Part shown: piece by piece, positions 15,253 to 25,959 of the stretch
How the letters are laid out: the number at the start of each line of letters is the position of its first letter
How positions within the stretch are numbered: the first letter of the stretch is position 1
Assembly (NCBI RefSeq): GCF_012933445.1
Contig: NZ_JABBNC010000029.1
Coordinates: 62,001-126,000, forward strand
Length of the DNA: 64,000 nt
Source: Actinoplanes sp. TBRC 11911
GTDB taxonomy: Bacteria; Actinomycetota; Actinomycetes; Mycobacteriales; Micromonosporaceae
Reading direction: 5' to 3'
The notes under the pieces: generated by a model
The model's database searches: none
What the model was told of the DNA's origin: nothing
What the model saw: the letters and a program-made list of their open reading frames with translations, nothing else
Made by a program: the position numbers and the translations under genes

Positions 15253-16269
15253 TCACATCGAGGGGGACGGATGGGCGGTGCGCTCCTCGGGCGCCGGTGG
15301 CACCTCGATCTCCGGGGTGCCCACCGGCCGGAGATAGGCGTCGACCCAGCGGCCCAATTCGCGGAACACCTCGGCGCGCACGTCCCGGCCGGACAGCGTG
15401 AGATCGTGCATGCCGCCGTCGAATCGCGCGATGCTCACCCGTGGGCCCAGGCCGGGCGCCCAGCGGACGATGTGCTCGACGTCCAGCACGGAATCGCTGA
15501 TCCGCACGTCGTCATTCCATTCCTTGCCGCGGAACGTCCGGCTCGAGCAGGCCACCAGGATCGGCGCGTCGATCGACAGCCCGGCGCGTAGTCGGCGTTG
15601 ACCGCGGCGAATGGCCGACAGCCAGCCGGCCGTCACCGGAAAACCCAGGACCGGCTTCCATGCCAGGTCGTATGTCCATTCGCCGTGGTGCTCGGCGTGC
15701 AGGCTCTGGCCGTAGAGCCCGAGGTTGGACTGCGGGATCGCCCGGTACGGCGTACGCCGGTTCACCGCGATCGTCGCCGCCATGATCGGACGTTTGACCA
15801 GCCAGGGCAGGTTGAAGTCGAAGAACGGGCTGTTCAGGAAGAGACCGTCGACAATGCCGGAGCCCTGCCGGGAATGTGACCAGAGGGACGTGATGAGACC
15901 ACCGGTGGAATGGCCGGCGACGAGCAGCCGGTCGTGGCCGTCCTGGTCCCGGATGATCCGCGCGGCCTCGTCCAGTTCGGGGTAGTAATCGGTGAGGCTG
16001 CGGGCGAAGTTCGGCGTCTGGTGCGGTAACAGGCTGCGGCCGTACTTGCGCAGGTCCAGCGCGTAGAAGTCCCAGCCGAGCTCGGCGAAGAAGTCGGCCA
16101 GGTGGGTCTGGAAGAAGTAGTCGACGAATCCGTGCACATAAAGCACGGCACGGGTCGTCGGCCGGCTGGCGCGTCGCCGCACGAGGGTGGCGATCACCGC
16201 GCCCTCGTCGTCGTCGGCCAGCTCGATCGTGTGCCGCTCGTACGGCGGTCCGAGGACGTCGGTCTCCAC
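15253..16269 (-). CDS. alpha/beta hydrolase (serine lipase/lysophospholipase-like)
   Basis: A 338-aa alpha/beta hydrolase. It shows the oxyanion strand AVLYVHGFVDYFFQTHLADF, the nucleophile elbow VAGHSTGGL (Ser), an acid region near IDAPILVACSSR and the late His in FDGGMHDLTLSG. The layout resembles monoacylglycerol lipase-type serine hydrolases. No signal peptide, so cytoplasmic. The open frame extends to 16,518, but that would overlap the ssb start on the other strand and the extra residues are low-quality; GTG 16,269 begins VETDVLGPPYE, which matches the usual family start. A GGAG lies very close (three bases) to the GTG. Substrate unknown. Confidence 0.75.
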   Translation of the reverse strand: METDVLGPPYERHTIELADDDEGAVIATLVRRRASRPTTRAVLYVHGFVDYFFQTHLADFFAELGWDFYALDLRKYGRSLLPHQTPNFARSLTDYYPELDEAARIIRDQDGHDRLLVAGHSTGGLITSLWSHSRQGSGIVDGLFLNSPFFDFNLPWLVKRPIMAATIAVNRRTPYRAIPQSNLGLYGQSLHAEHHGEWTYDLAWKPVLGFPVTAGWLSAIRRGQRRLRAGLSIDAPILVACSSRTFRGKEWNDDVRISDSVLDVEHIVRWAPGLGPRVSIARFDGGMHDLTLSGRDVRAEVFRELGRWVDAYLRPVGTPEIEVPPAPEERTAHPSPSM

Positions 16270-16428
16270 GTGCTCCAGGTTACCCAGCGGTTTCGATGAC
16301 TGCCTCCATAACAGATCCACCGGCCGGGAGCCGCGATTTCCCCGGCGCGGGGTTGTCCACAGCCAGATTCCCCTTCGGTACGCGGGCCAGGCCATGCTGC
16401 CCGCCTCACATCCGACAAGGAGGGCACC

Positions 16429-17052
16429 GTGTTCGACACGAATCTTGTGATCGTGGGAAATGTGCTGGTCGCGCCGCAGTGGCGCCGGGTCGACCGGAAC
16501 GGCGTGCTGGTGGCGCACTTCCGGGTCGCGTCCACCGCCCGGCGCTACGACCGGGAGAGCAAGTCCTGGGTCGACGGCAACAACCTGCGCGTGCGGGTCA
16601 CCGCGTGGCGCCGGCTGGCCGAGGGCGTCGCGTCGTCACTCACCGTGGGTGATCCCGTGATCATCTACGGCCGGCTCTACACCCGGGACTGGAAGGACGA
16701 CAAGGGCAACAACCGGATCTCGTACGAGATGGTGGCGTCCTCGATCGGCCACGATCTGGCACGCGGGCGGGCCAGGTTCTACCGCACGAAGGCGACGCAG
16801 GAGGCCGGCATGATCGACGAGGCGGACGAGGAGGTCTTCGTCGGCGGCGAGGCGTCGATGCCGCTCGCCACCGAGGAGGTGCCGGTCACCTACGGTGACG
16901 GAGTCCCCGACGGGGAGGAGCCCGACTTCCTCGAGGTCGTCGCCGGGCTGGACGACCCGCCGATGCCGCCCGAGCAGGGCGACAGCGCCGCACCGCCGGA
17001 GGGTAATCGGCGCTCACGCCGGAGCTCGAAACGGGAACCGGTCGCGGCCTGA
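16429..17052 (+). CDS. ssb: single-stranded DNA-binding protein (stand-alone paralog)
   Basis: A 207-aa protein with an N-terminal OB fold (about 1-110): NLVIVGNVLVAPQWRRV, HFRVASTARRYD, NLRVRVTAWRRLAEGV, GDPVIIYGRLYTRDW. The C-terminal half is acidic and Pro/Gly-rich and ends in a basic stretch (RRSRRSSKREPVAA) rather than the DDxPF tip of canonical SSB, so partner recruitment through that tip is unlikely. The housekeeping ssb usually sits between rpsF and rpsR; this copy stands alone, like SsbB paralogs with roles in competence or sporulation-stage DNA. GTG 16,429 has AAGGAGGG upstream. A perfect hairpin follows the gene. Confidence 0.85.
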   Translation: MFDTNLVIVGNVLVAPQWRRVDRNGVLVAHFRVASTARRYDRESKSWVDGNNLRVRVTAWRRLAEGVASSLTVGDPVIIYGRLYTRDWKDDKGNNRISYEMVASSIGHDLARGRARFYRTKATQEAGMIDEADEEVFVGGEASMPLATEEVPVTYGDGVPDGEEPDFLEVVAGLDDPPMPPEQGDSAAPPEGNRRSRRSSKREPVAA

Positions 17053-17063
17053 CACCACGGACG

Positions 17064-17131
17064 GGGTGGTCCGATCATCCCAGCACACCCCGAATGGGGT
17101 GGTCCGATCGTGCCGCGCGATCGGACCACCC
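17064..17131. terminator. 14-bp hairpin plus an upstream direct copy of its arm, after ssb
   Basis: GGGTGGTCCGATCG at 17,097-17,110 pairs perfectly with 17,118-17,131 across a seven-base loop. An extra direct copy of the arm (GGGTGGTCCGATC) starts at 17,064, giving two mutually exclusive stems. The position 12-80 bases after the ssb stop suggests a terminator without T-run; the spare arm copy leaves room for a switch. Confidence 0.6.
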
Positions 17132-17183
17132 ATCCGACCTGCCCGATTGGTCTCGACGTGCGTCGTACCGGCAGACTGGGTCC

Positions 17184-17645
17184 GTGCTGTTGAAGGAGAT
17201 CCGCGCCATCGCGGGGGAGACGTTGGTTCTCGCACCCCACGACCAGGCGGCCGAGAACGTCAACACCAGCTGGTTCAGTGCGCCACCCCACGAGCGCATG
17301 GGCCTGTCGCCGGAGGAGGTGGTGTCCGCCTTCGAGGAGACGGCGGAGCTCCTTCGCGACCAGGTCACCACCCTGAAGCACGACGGGCCGGTGACGTTCT
17401 ACGTTTGGCACGACCAGGAGGCGGGGCAGCTACGCTGCTCGACCGGCTCCTGCCACCAGAACGCTCTGCCGTTCGGCGGGGCCTACCACCTGACCAGTGA
17501 TCTGCAGTCCATCGTCGTCGAGTTCCTGGAGGATCGCGCACCGGGCGCGATCGCCTGGGGTCAATTGGAACCGTTCCCGTTTCCCGACTCTCCGGAGCCG
17601 GTGACGGGGGAAATCCCGGTCTGGGTCTGCGACCTCCGTCCATGA
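17184..17645 (+). CDS. hypothetical protein, 153 aa
   Basis: A soluble 153-aa protein, rich in acidic and aromatic residues. Visible segments: ETLVLAPHDQAAENVNTSW, PEEVVSAFEETAELLRDQV and YVWHDQEAGQLRCSTGSC with a short Cys pair. No family is recognised. Similar-sized uncharacterised proteins are frequent in Micromonosporaceae. GTG 17,184 is the most sensible start, because upstream in-frame codons run into the hairpin after ssb; the ribosome site is weak (GGG). It precedes cobD on the same strand by 46 bases, so it could share a transcript with the cobalamin genes. Confidence 0.6.
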   Translation: MLLKEIRAIAGETLVLAPHDQAAENVNTSWFSAPPHERMGLSPEEVVSAFEETAELLRDQVTTLKHDGPVTFYVWHDQEAGQLRCSTGSCHQNALPFGGAYHLTSDLQSIVVEFLEDRAPGAIAWGQLEPFPFPDSPEPVTGEIPVWVCDLRP

Positions 17646-17691
17646 TCGTCAGGTCGGGCCCGGCCGGCGATCATGCGTACGAGGAGGGGAC

Positions 17692-18636
17692 ATGGCGGTG
17701 ACCGCGGATGCCGCGGGCCTGGCGGCGGGCTACCTGCTCGACGCCGTGCTCGGTGATCCGCGCCGCTTCCATCCGGTGGCCGGCTTCGGCACCGCGGCCG
17801 GCGCGCTGGAGCGCAAGCTCTACGCGCCGAACCGCCGGTCCGGGGCGGCGTTCACCGCCGTGGCGGTGGGGGTGCCCGCGCTCGCGGGCGTCGCCGCCGC
17901 GACGGCGACGAAAAATCACTCGATCGCCCGCGCGGCGCTGGTGGCGGCCGCGACCTGGACCGTGCTCGGCGGCCGCACGCTGCGCCGCGAGTCCCGGCTC
18001 ATGGCGGGCCACCTGGAGCACGACGACCTCAGCGCCGCGCGCGACCGGCTCAGCCACCTCTGCGGGCGCGACCCGGCCCGGCTCGACGAGCCGGAACTGG
18101 CCCGCGCCACGGTCGAGTCGGTCGCCGAGAACACCTCCGACGCCGTGGTCGCGCCCCTGCTCTGGGGCGGCCTGCTCGGGCTGCCGGGCCTGCTGGCGTA
18201 CCGCGCGGCCAACACGCTGGACGCGATGGTCGGGCACCGGTCGCCGCGATATGCGAGGTTCGGCACGCCGTCGGCGCGGCTGGACGACGTGCTCAACCTG
18301 GCGCCCGCCCGGCTCACCGGCCTGCTGACCGTCGCGGTGTCGCCGCTCGCCGGTGGCTCGCCCCAGGAGACGCTGCGGGTGTGGCGGCGCGACCGCAACG
18401 ACCACCCGTCACCGAACGCCGGGCAGTGCGAGTCGGCGATGGCCGGCGCGCTCGGCGTCCGCCTCGGCGGGCGAAACATCTATTTCGGACGCAGTGAGAC
18501 GCGTCCGTTCCTCGGCGACGGGCCGCGACCCTCCGCGGCACATCTGCGTAAGGCGGCCCGGGTCTCCGGTGCGGTCGGTCTCGCGGCGGCCGGCATCGCC
18601 GCCGGGATCGCCCTGCTGCGCGGGCGGATCCGATGA
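17692..18636 (+). CDS. cobD: adenosylcobinamide-phosphate synthase CobD/CbiB
   Basis: A 314-aa integral membrane enzyme that attaches (R)-1-amino-2-propanol phosphate or its precursor to adenosylcobyric acid, giving adenosylcobinamide phosphate. Diagnostic segments: [17 protein letters not shown] at the N-terminus, the family motif [16 protein letters not shown] near residue 145, the [16 protein letters not shown] segment, and [19 protein letters not shown]. Hydrophobic helices lie near 60-75, 80-100, 160-175 and at the C-terminus. ATG 17,692 has GAGGGGAC just upstream. It overlaps cobQ by ATGA, and cobyric acid from CobQ is the substrate of CobD. Confidence 0.92.
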   Translation: MAVTADAAGLAAGYLLDAVLGDPRRFHPVAGFGTAAGALERKLYAPNRRSGAAFTAVAVGVPALAGVAAATATKNHSIARAALVAAATWTVLGGRTLRRESRLMAGHLEHDDLSAARDRLSHLCGRDPARLDEPELARATVESVAENTSDAVVAPLLWGGLLGLPGLLAYRAANTLDAMVGHRSPRYARFGTPSARLDDVLNLAPARLTGLLTVAVSPLAGGSPQETLRVWRRDRNDHPSPNAGQCESAMAGALGVRLGGRNIYFGRSETRPFLGDGPRPSAAHLRKAARVSGAVGLAAAGIAAGIALLRGRIR

Positions 18637-20168
18637 GCGGCGGCCTGCTCGTCGCGGGGACGACCTCGGACGCCGGCAAGAGCGTGCTCACCGCCGGTAT
18701 CTGTCGCTGGCTGTATCGCCGCGGCGTGAAGGTCGCGCCGTTCAAGGCGCAGAACATGTCGAACAACTCAGCCGTGGTGCTCGGCCCGGACGGGCGTGGC
18801 GGCGAGATCGGCCGGGCGCAGGCGATGCAGGCCGCGGCCGCCGGGGTCGCCCCCGACCTGCGGTTCAACCCGGTGCTGCTGAAGCCGGGCAGCGACCTGT
18901 CGAGCCAGGTGGTGCTGCTCGGCGAGGCCATCGACACGGTGACCGCGGGAAACTATCGGGCGTTGCGGCCACGGCTGGCCGAGACCGCGCACGCCACGCT
19001 GGCTGCGCTGCGCGACGAGTACGACGTGGTGATCTGCGAGGGCGCGGGCAGCCCCACCGAGATCAACCTGCGGGACGGCGATTTCACGAACATGGGCCTG
19101 GCCCGGCACGCGGGCTTCCCGGCGATCGTGGTCGGCGACATCGACCGCGGCGGGGTGTTCGCGGCGCTGTTCGGCACGATCGCGCTGCTCGAACCGGCCG
19201 ACCAGGCGCTGATCAGCGGGTTCGTCATCAACAAGTTCCGCGGCGACCTCGGCCTGTTGCGTCCGGGGCTCGACATGATCACCTCGGCGACCGGGCGGCC
19301 GGTGCACGGCGTGCTGCCGTTCCACCCGGACGTCTGGCTCGACGCGGAGGACTCACTGGCGTACGGGCGGTTGCTGGGGCGGCCGGCCCCGCCGCGTGGC
19401 AGCGAGTGGTTGCGGGTCGCGGTGGTGCGGTTGCCGCGCATCTCGAACGCCACCGACGCGGAGGCGTTGGCCGCCGAGCCGGGCGTGCGGGTGCGGCTGA
19501 CCGTGGAACCGGCCGAGATCGCCGAGGCCGACCTGGTCGTGCTGCCCGGATCCAAGGCGACCGTCAGCGACCTCGCGTGGCTGCGGTCGACCGGGCTGGC
19601 CGGCGCGGTGGCGGAACACGCGGCCGCGGGTAAGCCGCTGCTCGGTGTCTGCGGCGGCTTCCAAATGCTGGCCGAGACGATCCACGACGAGGTCGAGAGC
19701 AAGCGCGGCGAGGTGCCGGGGCTGGGCCTGCTGCCCGTACGCGTCGGGTTCGCCGAGCGCAAGACGCTGGCTCGCTCGACCGGGTCCGGCCTGGGCGCGG
19801 CCGTCGACGGCTACGAGATCCACCACGGGTTCGTCGCCGCGGGCTCGCCGGATCCGTTGCTGCGCTACGCCGACGGCCGGCCCGAGGGTGCCGTCGTCGG
19901 CAACGTCAGCGGCACCCACTGGCACGGTGCGTTCGAGTCCGACGAGTTCCGCCGCCGCTTCCTGACCGAGGCCGCGCGCCAGGCCGGGCGGCACGGGTTC
20001 GCGGTGGCGCCGGACACGCGGTACGCGGCCGTCCGCGAACGTGCGCTGGACACGCTCGGCGACCTGGTGGCGGAACACCTGGACACCGACGCGCTGTGGC
20101 GGCTCATCGAGGACGGGCCGCCGGCCGGGTTGCCGTTCCTGCCACCCGGGGCGCCCGGTGCCTCCTGA
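18633..20168 (+). CDS. cobQ: cobyric acid synthase
   Basis: A 511-aa glutamine-dependent amidotransferase that amidates positions b, d, e and g of adenosylcobyrinic acid a,c-diamide. The N-terminal dethiobiotin-synthetase-like domain has the P-loop [15 protein letters not shown] and [11 protein letters not shown]; a central [18 protein letters not shown] and [12 protein letters not shown] follow. The C-terminal GATase domain has the nucleophile motif [13 protein letters not shown] (Cys near residue 337) and a late YEIHHG histidine. Length is normal for the family (about 490-510). The start overlaps cobD by four bases, and the next gene starts inside its last codons. Confidence 0.95.
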   Translation: MSGGLLVAGTTSDAGKSVLTAGICRWLYRRGVKVAPFKAQNMSNNSAVVLGPDGRGGEIGRAQAMQAAAAGVAPDLRFNPVLLKPGSDLSSQVVLLGEAIDTVTAGNYRALRPRLAETAHATLAALRDEYDVVICEGAGSPTEINLRDGDFTNMGLARHAGFPAIVVGDIDRGGVFAALFGTIALLEPADQALISGFVINKFRGDLGLLRPGLDMITSATGRPVHGVLPFHPDVWLDAEDSLAYGRLLGRPAPPRGSEWLRVAVVRLPRISNATDAEALAAEPGVRVRLTVEPAEIAEADLVVLPGSKATVSDLAWLRSTGLAGAVAEHAAAGKPLLGVCGGFQMLAETIHDEVESKRGEVPGLGLLPVRVGFAERKTLARSTGSGLGAAVDGYEIHHGFVAAGSPDPLLRYADGRPEGAVVGNVSGTHWHGAFESDEFRRRFLTEAARQAGRHGFAVAPDTRYAAVRERALDTLGDLVAEHLDTDALWRLIEDGPPAGLPFLPPGAPGAS

Positions 20169-20757
20169 CGGCACGTTCGCCGCGCTCGCCGCGTACGTGC
20201 TGAAATTGCCGCCGCGCCTGGGCCGCGTCCGCCTGGTCGCCGTGGACGGGCCCAGCGGCGCCGGGAAGACGTCGTTCGCGCTGCGGCTGGCCAAGGAGCT
20301 GGACGCGCCGGTCGTGCACACCGACGACCTGCTCGACGGCTGGGACGACCAGTTCACCTTCTGGACGCGCCTGGAGGAGCTGGTGCTCGGCCCGCTGCGG
20401 CGTGGCTCGACCGCGACGTATCGACGATATCTGTGGCACCGCGGCGTATTCGGCGGCAACCCGGTGTCCGTCGCGCCGGGCCCGGTCGTGCTCCTGGAGG
20501 GGGTCAGCACCGCCCGCCGGGAGATCCGCCCGGAGCTGAGCCTGGCGGTCTTCGTCACGGCGCCGTCCGACCTTCGGCTGGCCCGGGCGTTGGCTCGCGA
20601 TGGCGACGACAGCGTTGCGTTTCGGGCGTACCTTGAGCGATGGCGCGCTGCCGAGGATCGGCATTTCGCCGAGGACGAGACCGCCGCTGCCGCCGACCTG
20701 ATCGTCGACGGTGCGGCGACCGCGGGCGATGACCGCTTCGCCCGGTATGAGCCGTGA
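20158..20757 (+). CDS. uridine-kinase-like P-loop NTPase
   Basis: A 199-aa P-loop protein with Walker [20 protein letters not shown], a [10 protein letters not shown] segment after the second strand (uridine-kinase-like substrate region) and [18 protein letters not shown] as the acid strand. The family phosphorylates nucleosides or related small molecules. GTG 20,158 lies inside the end of cobQ (11-base overlap), so translation is probably coupled. There is no direct cobalamin role I can name; such kinases often trail cobQ-type operons in Micromonosporaceae, as far as I recall. The open frame extends upstream inside cobQ, but residues before the GTG read as frame-shifted cobQ. Confidence 0.75.
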   Translation: MPPDGTFAALAAYVLKLPPRLGRVRLVAVDGPSGAGKTSFALRLAKELDAPVVHTDDLLDGWDDQFTFWTRLEELVLGPLRRGSTATYRRYLWHRGVFGGNPVSVAPGPVVLLEGVSTARREIRPELSLAVFVTAPSDLRLARALARDGDDSVAFRAYLERWRAAEDRHFAEDETAAAADLIVDGAATAGDDRFARYEP

Positions 20758-20779
20758 CCAGCGAGGACGGGGTGGCACG

Positions 20780-21844
20780 ATGACCGACGAGGAGAACCGG
20801 CCGGTACGCCGCCGGGTCACGCTGACCGGGATCAGCTCGCGGGCCTGGGAGCATCCGGCCGACCGTGGCGCCCTCACCGCCCTGCGCGAGCTGCGCGGCT
20901 TCGACGAGGTGGTCAAGGCCTTCTTCGGCATGTGGAACGAGCGCGGCTTCCGGCTGTCGTTCCTGGCCGGCGCCATCCGGGTCGATCACCGGCAGTACCC
21001 GAGGGTCTACCAGCGGTTCACCGAGGCGGCCGCGGTGCTCGACGTCGCCGAGCCGCCCGAGCTGTTCGTGGCGCAAGATCCGGTGATCAACGGCTCGGCC
21101 ATCGGCATGAACAAGCCGTTCATCGTGATCACCACGGCCGCTGTCGACCGGCTGGACGACGACGAGCTGCGCGCGATGCTCGGCCACGAGATCGGCCACA
21201 TCGGCAGCGGGCACGCCGTCTACAAGACCATCATGATGATCCTTACCCGATGGGCGGCCAACCTGAGCTGGCTCCCGGTCGGCGCGATCGCGCTGCGGGC
21301 CATCATCACGGCGATGTTCGAGTGGTGGCGCAAGGCCGAGCTCTCCGCCGACCGCGCCGGGCTGCTCGCCGGGCAGGACCCGGCAGCCTCGATGCGGCTG
21401 CTGATGAAGCTGGCCGGCGGCGGCGACCTGTCGCAGATCGACACGGCCGCGTTCCTGGAGCAGGCCGCCGAGTACGAGAGCGGCGGCGACCTGCGCGACA
21501 GCATCCACAAGATCGGCCTGAACCTGTGGAGCACCCACCCGGTGCCCGTCGCCCGGGCCGCCGAGCTGCGCAAATGGATCGACTCCGGGGCGTACGCGGA
21601 GATCCTCGGCGGCGACTACCCGCGCCGCGACTCGGACGGCGACGCCTCGGTCACCGACGACGTGAAGGCCGCCGCGAACTCGTACCGGGAGACGTTCAAC
21701 AACTCACAGGACCCGCTGGTCGGCCTGATGCGCAAGCTGGGCGACGGCGCCGGCGATCTGGCCGGGTCGGCAGTGCGCGGCGCCCGCTCCTGGGTCGGCG
21801 ACGCGGGCCGCCGCAACCGTCGCGGACCGGATGAAGAAGGCTGA
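20780..21844 (+). CDS. M48-family zinc metallopeptidase
   Basis: A 354-aa protein with the zincin motif LGHEIGHIGSGH (HExxH, near residue 137) and a downstream glutamate in KAELSADRAGLLAG (about 190), as in M48 (HtpX/Ste24-like) peptidases. Two hydrophobic segments, about 150-165 (MMILTRWAANLSWL) and 168-182 (GAIALRAIITAM), lie next to the active site and suggest membrane attachment. The C-terminal 60 residues are polar. ATG 20,780 lies 22 bases after the preceding stop with a GGGG upstream. Likely a protein quality-control protease at the membrane; substrate unknown. Confidence 0.85.
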   Translation: MTDEENRPVRRRVTLTGISSRAWEHPADRGALTALRELRGFDEVVKAFFGMWNERGFRLSFLAGAIRVDHRQYPRVYQRFTEAAAVLDVAEPPELFVAQDPVINGSAIGMNKPFIVITTAAVDRLDDDELRAMLGHEIGHIGSGHAVYKTIMMILTRWAANLSWLPVGAIALRAIITAMFEWWRKAELSADRAGLLAGQDPAASMRLLMKLAGGGDLSQIDTAAFLEQAAEYESGGDLRDSIHKIGLNLWSTHPVPVARAAELRKWIDSGAYAEILGGDYPRRDSDGDASVTDDVKAAANSYRETFNNSQDPLVGLMRKLGDGAGDLAGSAVRGARSWVGDAGRRNRRGPDEEG

Positions 21845-21888
21845 CACCGAAAGCAAATTTGTCTCACCCCAGCCCTAGGATCGGCCCC

Positions 21889-23241
21889 ATGAGCTTGAGT
21901 GAAACAGATCTGCGCAGCGCGATCGCGCGGGAGATGCCCGGGGTCCGTGCCGACTTGGAGCGGCTGATCCGCATCCCGGGGATCGCCTTCGACGGCTTCG
22001 ACCACTCGCACGTGGAGCGGTCCGCCGAGGCCGTCGCCGAGCTGCTGCGCGGGTGCGGTCTCGACACGCAGATCGTGCGGCACGGCGGGCAGCCCGCCGT
22101 GATCGGGCGCAAGGCCGCCCCGGCCGGCGCACCCACCGTGCTGCTCTACGCGCATCACGACGTGCAGCCGGTCGGCGACCCGGCGCTCTGGACGAATGAC
22201 CCGTTCGAGCCGACCGAGCGCGACGGCCGCCTCTACGCCCGCGGCGCCGCCGACGACAAGGCCGGCGTGCTGGCCCACGTCGCCGCGTTACGCGCCTTCG
22301 GCGACCGCTTGCCGGTCGGCGTGGTGGTGTTCGTCGAGGGCGAGGAGGAGTACGGGTCGGACTCGCTCGACGCGATCATCCAGGCGCATCTCGACGAGCT
22401 GCGGTCGGACGTGATCGTGATCGCCGACTCGAGCAACTGGGACATCGGAACCCCCGCGCTGACCACCTCGCTGCGCGGCATCGTCAACCTCTTCGCCGAG
22501 GTCAAGGTGCTCAAGAGCGCGGTGCACAGCGGCATGTTCGGCGGCCCGGTGCCGGACGCGCTGACCACCCTCGCCCGCCTGCTGTCGACGCTGCACGACG
22601 AGAACGGCGAGGTCGCCGTCGACGGGCTGATCGGCCGCGAGGGCGCCTCGGTGGACTACTCGGAGGACCGTTTCCGGCTCGAGGCCGGCGTGCTCGACGG
22701 CGTGCGGCTCACCGGCCACGGCACGATCACCGATCGTCTCTGGACCAAGCCCGCCATCGCGGTGCTCGGCATCGACGCCCCGCGCACTTCGGAGGCGGCG
22801 AACGCGCTCCAGCCCTCGGCGAAAGCGAAGATCAGCCTGCGGCTCGCGCCCGGCGACGACCCCAAGTCCGCGTACGCGGCGATCCGCGCCCACCTGGAGA
22901 AGTTCGTGCCGTGGGGCGCCCGGATCGAGGTGACGCTGGAGGCCGGCGGCGCGCCCTGCGTGATCGACGCGACCGGCCCGGCGTTCGAGGCGGCGCGCGC
23001 CGCGTTCGCGTCGGCGTGGGACGGCGCGCAGCCGGTCGACATGGGCATGGGCGGGTCGATCCCGTTCATCGCGACGTTCCAGGAGCTGTTCCCGCAGGCC
23101 GCGATCCTCGTGACCGGCGTCGAAGACCCGCACGCGGCGGCGCACGCCCCCGACGAGAGCCTGCATCTCGGCGAGTTCGAGCGGGCCTGCCTCGCCGAGG
23201 CCCTGTTACTCAAGAACGTGGCGGAAACCTTGACCGAGTAG
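21889..23241 (+). CDS. M20-family dipeptidase/amidohydrolase
   Basis: A 450-aa M20/M25/M40 metallopeptidase. Metal ligands are visible in LLYAHHDVQPVG (His, Asp), RGAADDKAGV (bridging Asp), VFVEGEEEYGS (general base Glu and ligand Glu), and the C-terminal DPHAAAHAPDESLHLGEF (last His). A dimerisation domain lies between about 185 and 300. The family cleaves dipeptides or acylated amino acids in the cytoplasm. The chosen ATG at 21,889 starts MSLSETDLRSAI, the usual family N-terminus; an in-frame start 30 bases upstream adds only MSHPSPRIGP. The FAD monooxygenase gene follows 11 bases downstream on the same strand. Confidence 0.88.
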   Translation: MSLSETDLRSAIAREMPGVRADLERLIRIPGIAFDGFDHSHVERSAEAVAELLRGCGLDTQIVRHGGQPAVIGRKAAPAGAPTVLLYAHHDVQPVGDPALWTNDPFEPTERDGRLYARGAADDKAGVLAHVAALRAFGDRLPVGVVVFVEGEEEYGSDSLDAIIQAHLDELRSDVIVIADSSNWDIGTPALTTSLRGIVNLFAEVKVLKSAVHSGMFGGPVPDALTTLARLLSTLHDENGEVAVDGLIGREGASVDYSEDRFRLEAGVLDGVRLTGHGTITDRLWTKPAIAVLGIDAPRTSEAANALQPSAKAKISLRLAPGDDPKSAYAAIRAHLEKFVPWGARIEVTLEAGGAPCVIDATGPAFEAARAAFASAWDGAQPVDMGMGGSIPFIATFQELFPQAAILVTGVEDPHAAAHAPDESLHLGEFERACLAEALLLKNVAETLTE

Positions 23242-23252
23242 GAGGACCTCCG

Positions 23253-24734
<1,482 letters not shown>

Positions 24735-24904
24735 CCACGCGCCGCCGCAGCGACCGGGCGGCCCTACTAGCACCGCGCCTCCGCGCCTCGCTCGCCGTGT
24801 GATGAGCGGCGCCGCACTATTCGTCGGAGTCACCGCGCTGGTGCACCTCTTGTTTGGTGCGAAACGCTGCACCCTTTGCCCGGGCTTCCCACCCAGCGCG
24901 CCCA
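24735..24904. other. intergenic, no gene seen
   Basis: Very GC-rich DNA after the monooxygenase gene. Frames on both strands are short or are shadows, and I see no gene, promoter consensus or strong hairpin here. It runs directly into the 36-bp tandem repeat array. Confidence 0.5.
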
Positions 24905-25250
24905 GCGTGCGTGGCGCGGCCGACCGTGCGTGGCGGCCTGGCGTGCGTGGCGCGGCCGACCGTGCGTGACGGCCTGGCGTGCGTGGCGCGGCCGACCGTG
25001 CATGGCGGCCTGGCGTGGCCTACCGTGCGCGGCCCGGTCTTACCGTGCGCAGCGCGGCCGACCGTGTGCGGCGGGGCCTACCGTGAGTGGCACCGCCTGG
25101 CGCGGCCCCGGGTAACAGAACGTGGCCCTGGCGAGCGAGACCGTGCGTGGCTGGCCATCGTGCGTGGTACGGCCGATCGTGCGCATCGCGCCACCCCACC
25201 CTGCGCGGCGCCGCTCATCGTGCGGGGTCGGCCCATCGTGCGTCGCGAAT
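24905..25250. repeat. 36-bp tandem repeat array with degenerate tail
   Basis: Three near-identical 36-base units lie head to tail at 24,905-24,940, 24,941-24,976 and 24,977-25,012 (each starting GCGTGCGTGGCGCGGCCGAC and ending GGCGGCCTG, with one or two base differences). Degraded relatives with the words GACCGTGCGTGG, ATCGTGCG and GCGGCC continue to about 25,250. A frame through it would encode a 12-residue repeat (ACVARPTVRGGL), but the lack of a start context and the disorder on both sides argue against a gene. There are no spacers, so it is not CRISPR. Confidence 0.8.
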
Positions 25251-25493
25251 TCCATAGTGCGTGGGCGTAGCTGTTCACCCGTCCGCAGCAGATGGACTGT
25301 CACGCTTAGACCGCATAAAACGGTATTTGCCGATGCATAAGGTGCGGCCATGACGGCGGCGCGTGCCTCGGGCAGCCGGCAATCGTCCCACTATCCGGGC
25401 ACGGCTGCTTGCATCGTGGACATGAGTCCGAATAGGACGGTTGATTTGGTCGCTTCACGGCCTTTGTGACCATCATTTTCGGGCCGATTTCGG

Positions 25494-25540
25494 GACCTTG
25501 GAGAGTTACGCCCATATACGAGCCATAACTCTCCAAGGTC
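25494..25540. other. 15-bp perfect hairpin in gene-poor region
   Basis: GACCTTGGAGAGTTA (25,494-25,508) and its exact complement (25,526-25,540) enclose a 17-base loop containing CCATATACG. The stem is less GC-rich than its surroundings. No coding gene adjoins it on either side, so it is either a terminator remnant, a structured RNA or a protein-binding site. The stretch 25,251-25,959 otherwise holds no gene I can support. Confidence 0.6.
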
Positions 25541-25959
25541 TTGAAAATTGTCGGGCTGGCCGGTTCGACGCGGAACGTGCTCGATCTGATCGGCCGCGTG
25601 CTGCGTACGTCGCGGGTGGGCGTCTGCGGCGACTCCGAGCTAGGGAAGCGCGACGAGTGATCGCTGGGCGCCGGCCCCCATCCGCGCCGTCAACATCCTC
25701 GTCCAGAACGGCCAGAACAGCGGCGCGGACACCCGAGGTCGGCATTGCCGGGCCGTAGTTGTCGAGCCATATGAGGTCGCGATGGGTGGCAGCTCCGCCC
25801 GGAGCGGGCGGCAATGGCTTGACCACCGTGGAGATCGCCGAGTGACACGGGACTCATCGCACGCCGTACATCTGAAAGGTTTTTGTGCAGGTCGATTGGG
25901 GTGTCCTCGAACGGATGAAGGGGTGCGCTCGCGGTCCGAGTCCTGTTAGGATCTCGAAC

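Noticed and set aside
24905-25012. CRISPR array
   Set aside because: The units are contiguous without spacers and no cas genes are nearby. The same applies to 63,562-63,732.
24854-25270. Frame encoding 12-residue repeats over the 36-bp array
   Set aside because: No ribosome site, no conserved fold and disrupted repeats; better explained as a non-coding repeat.
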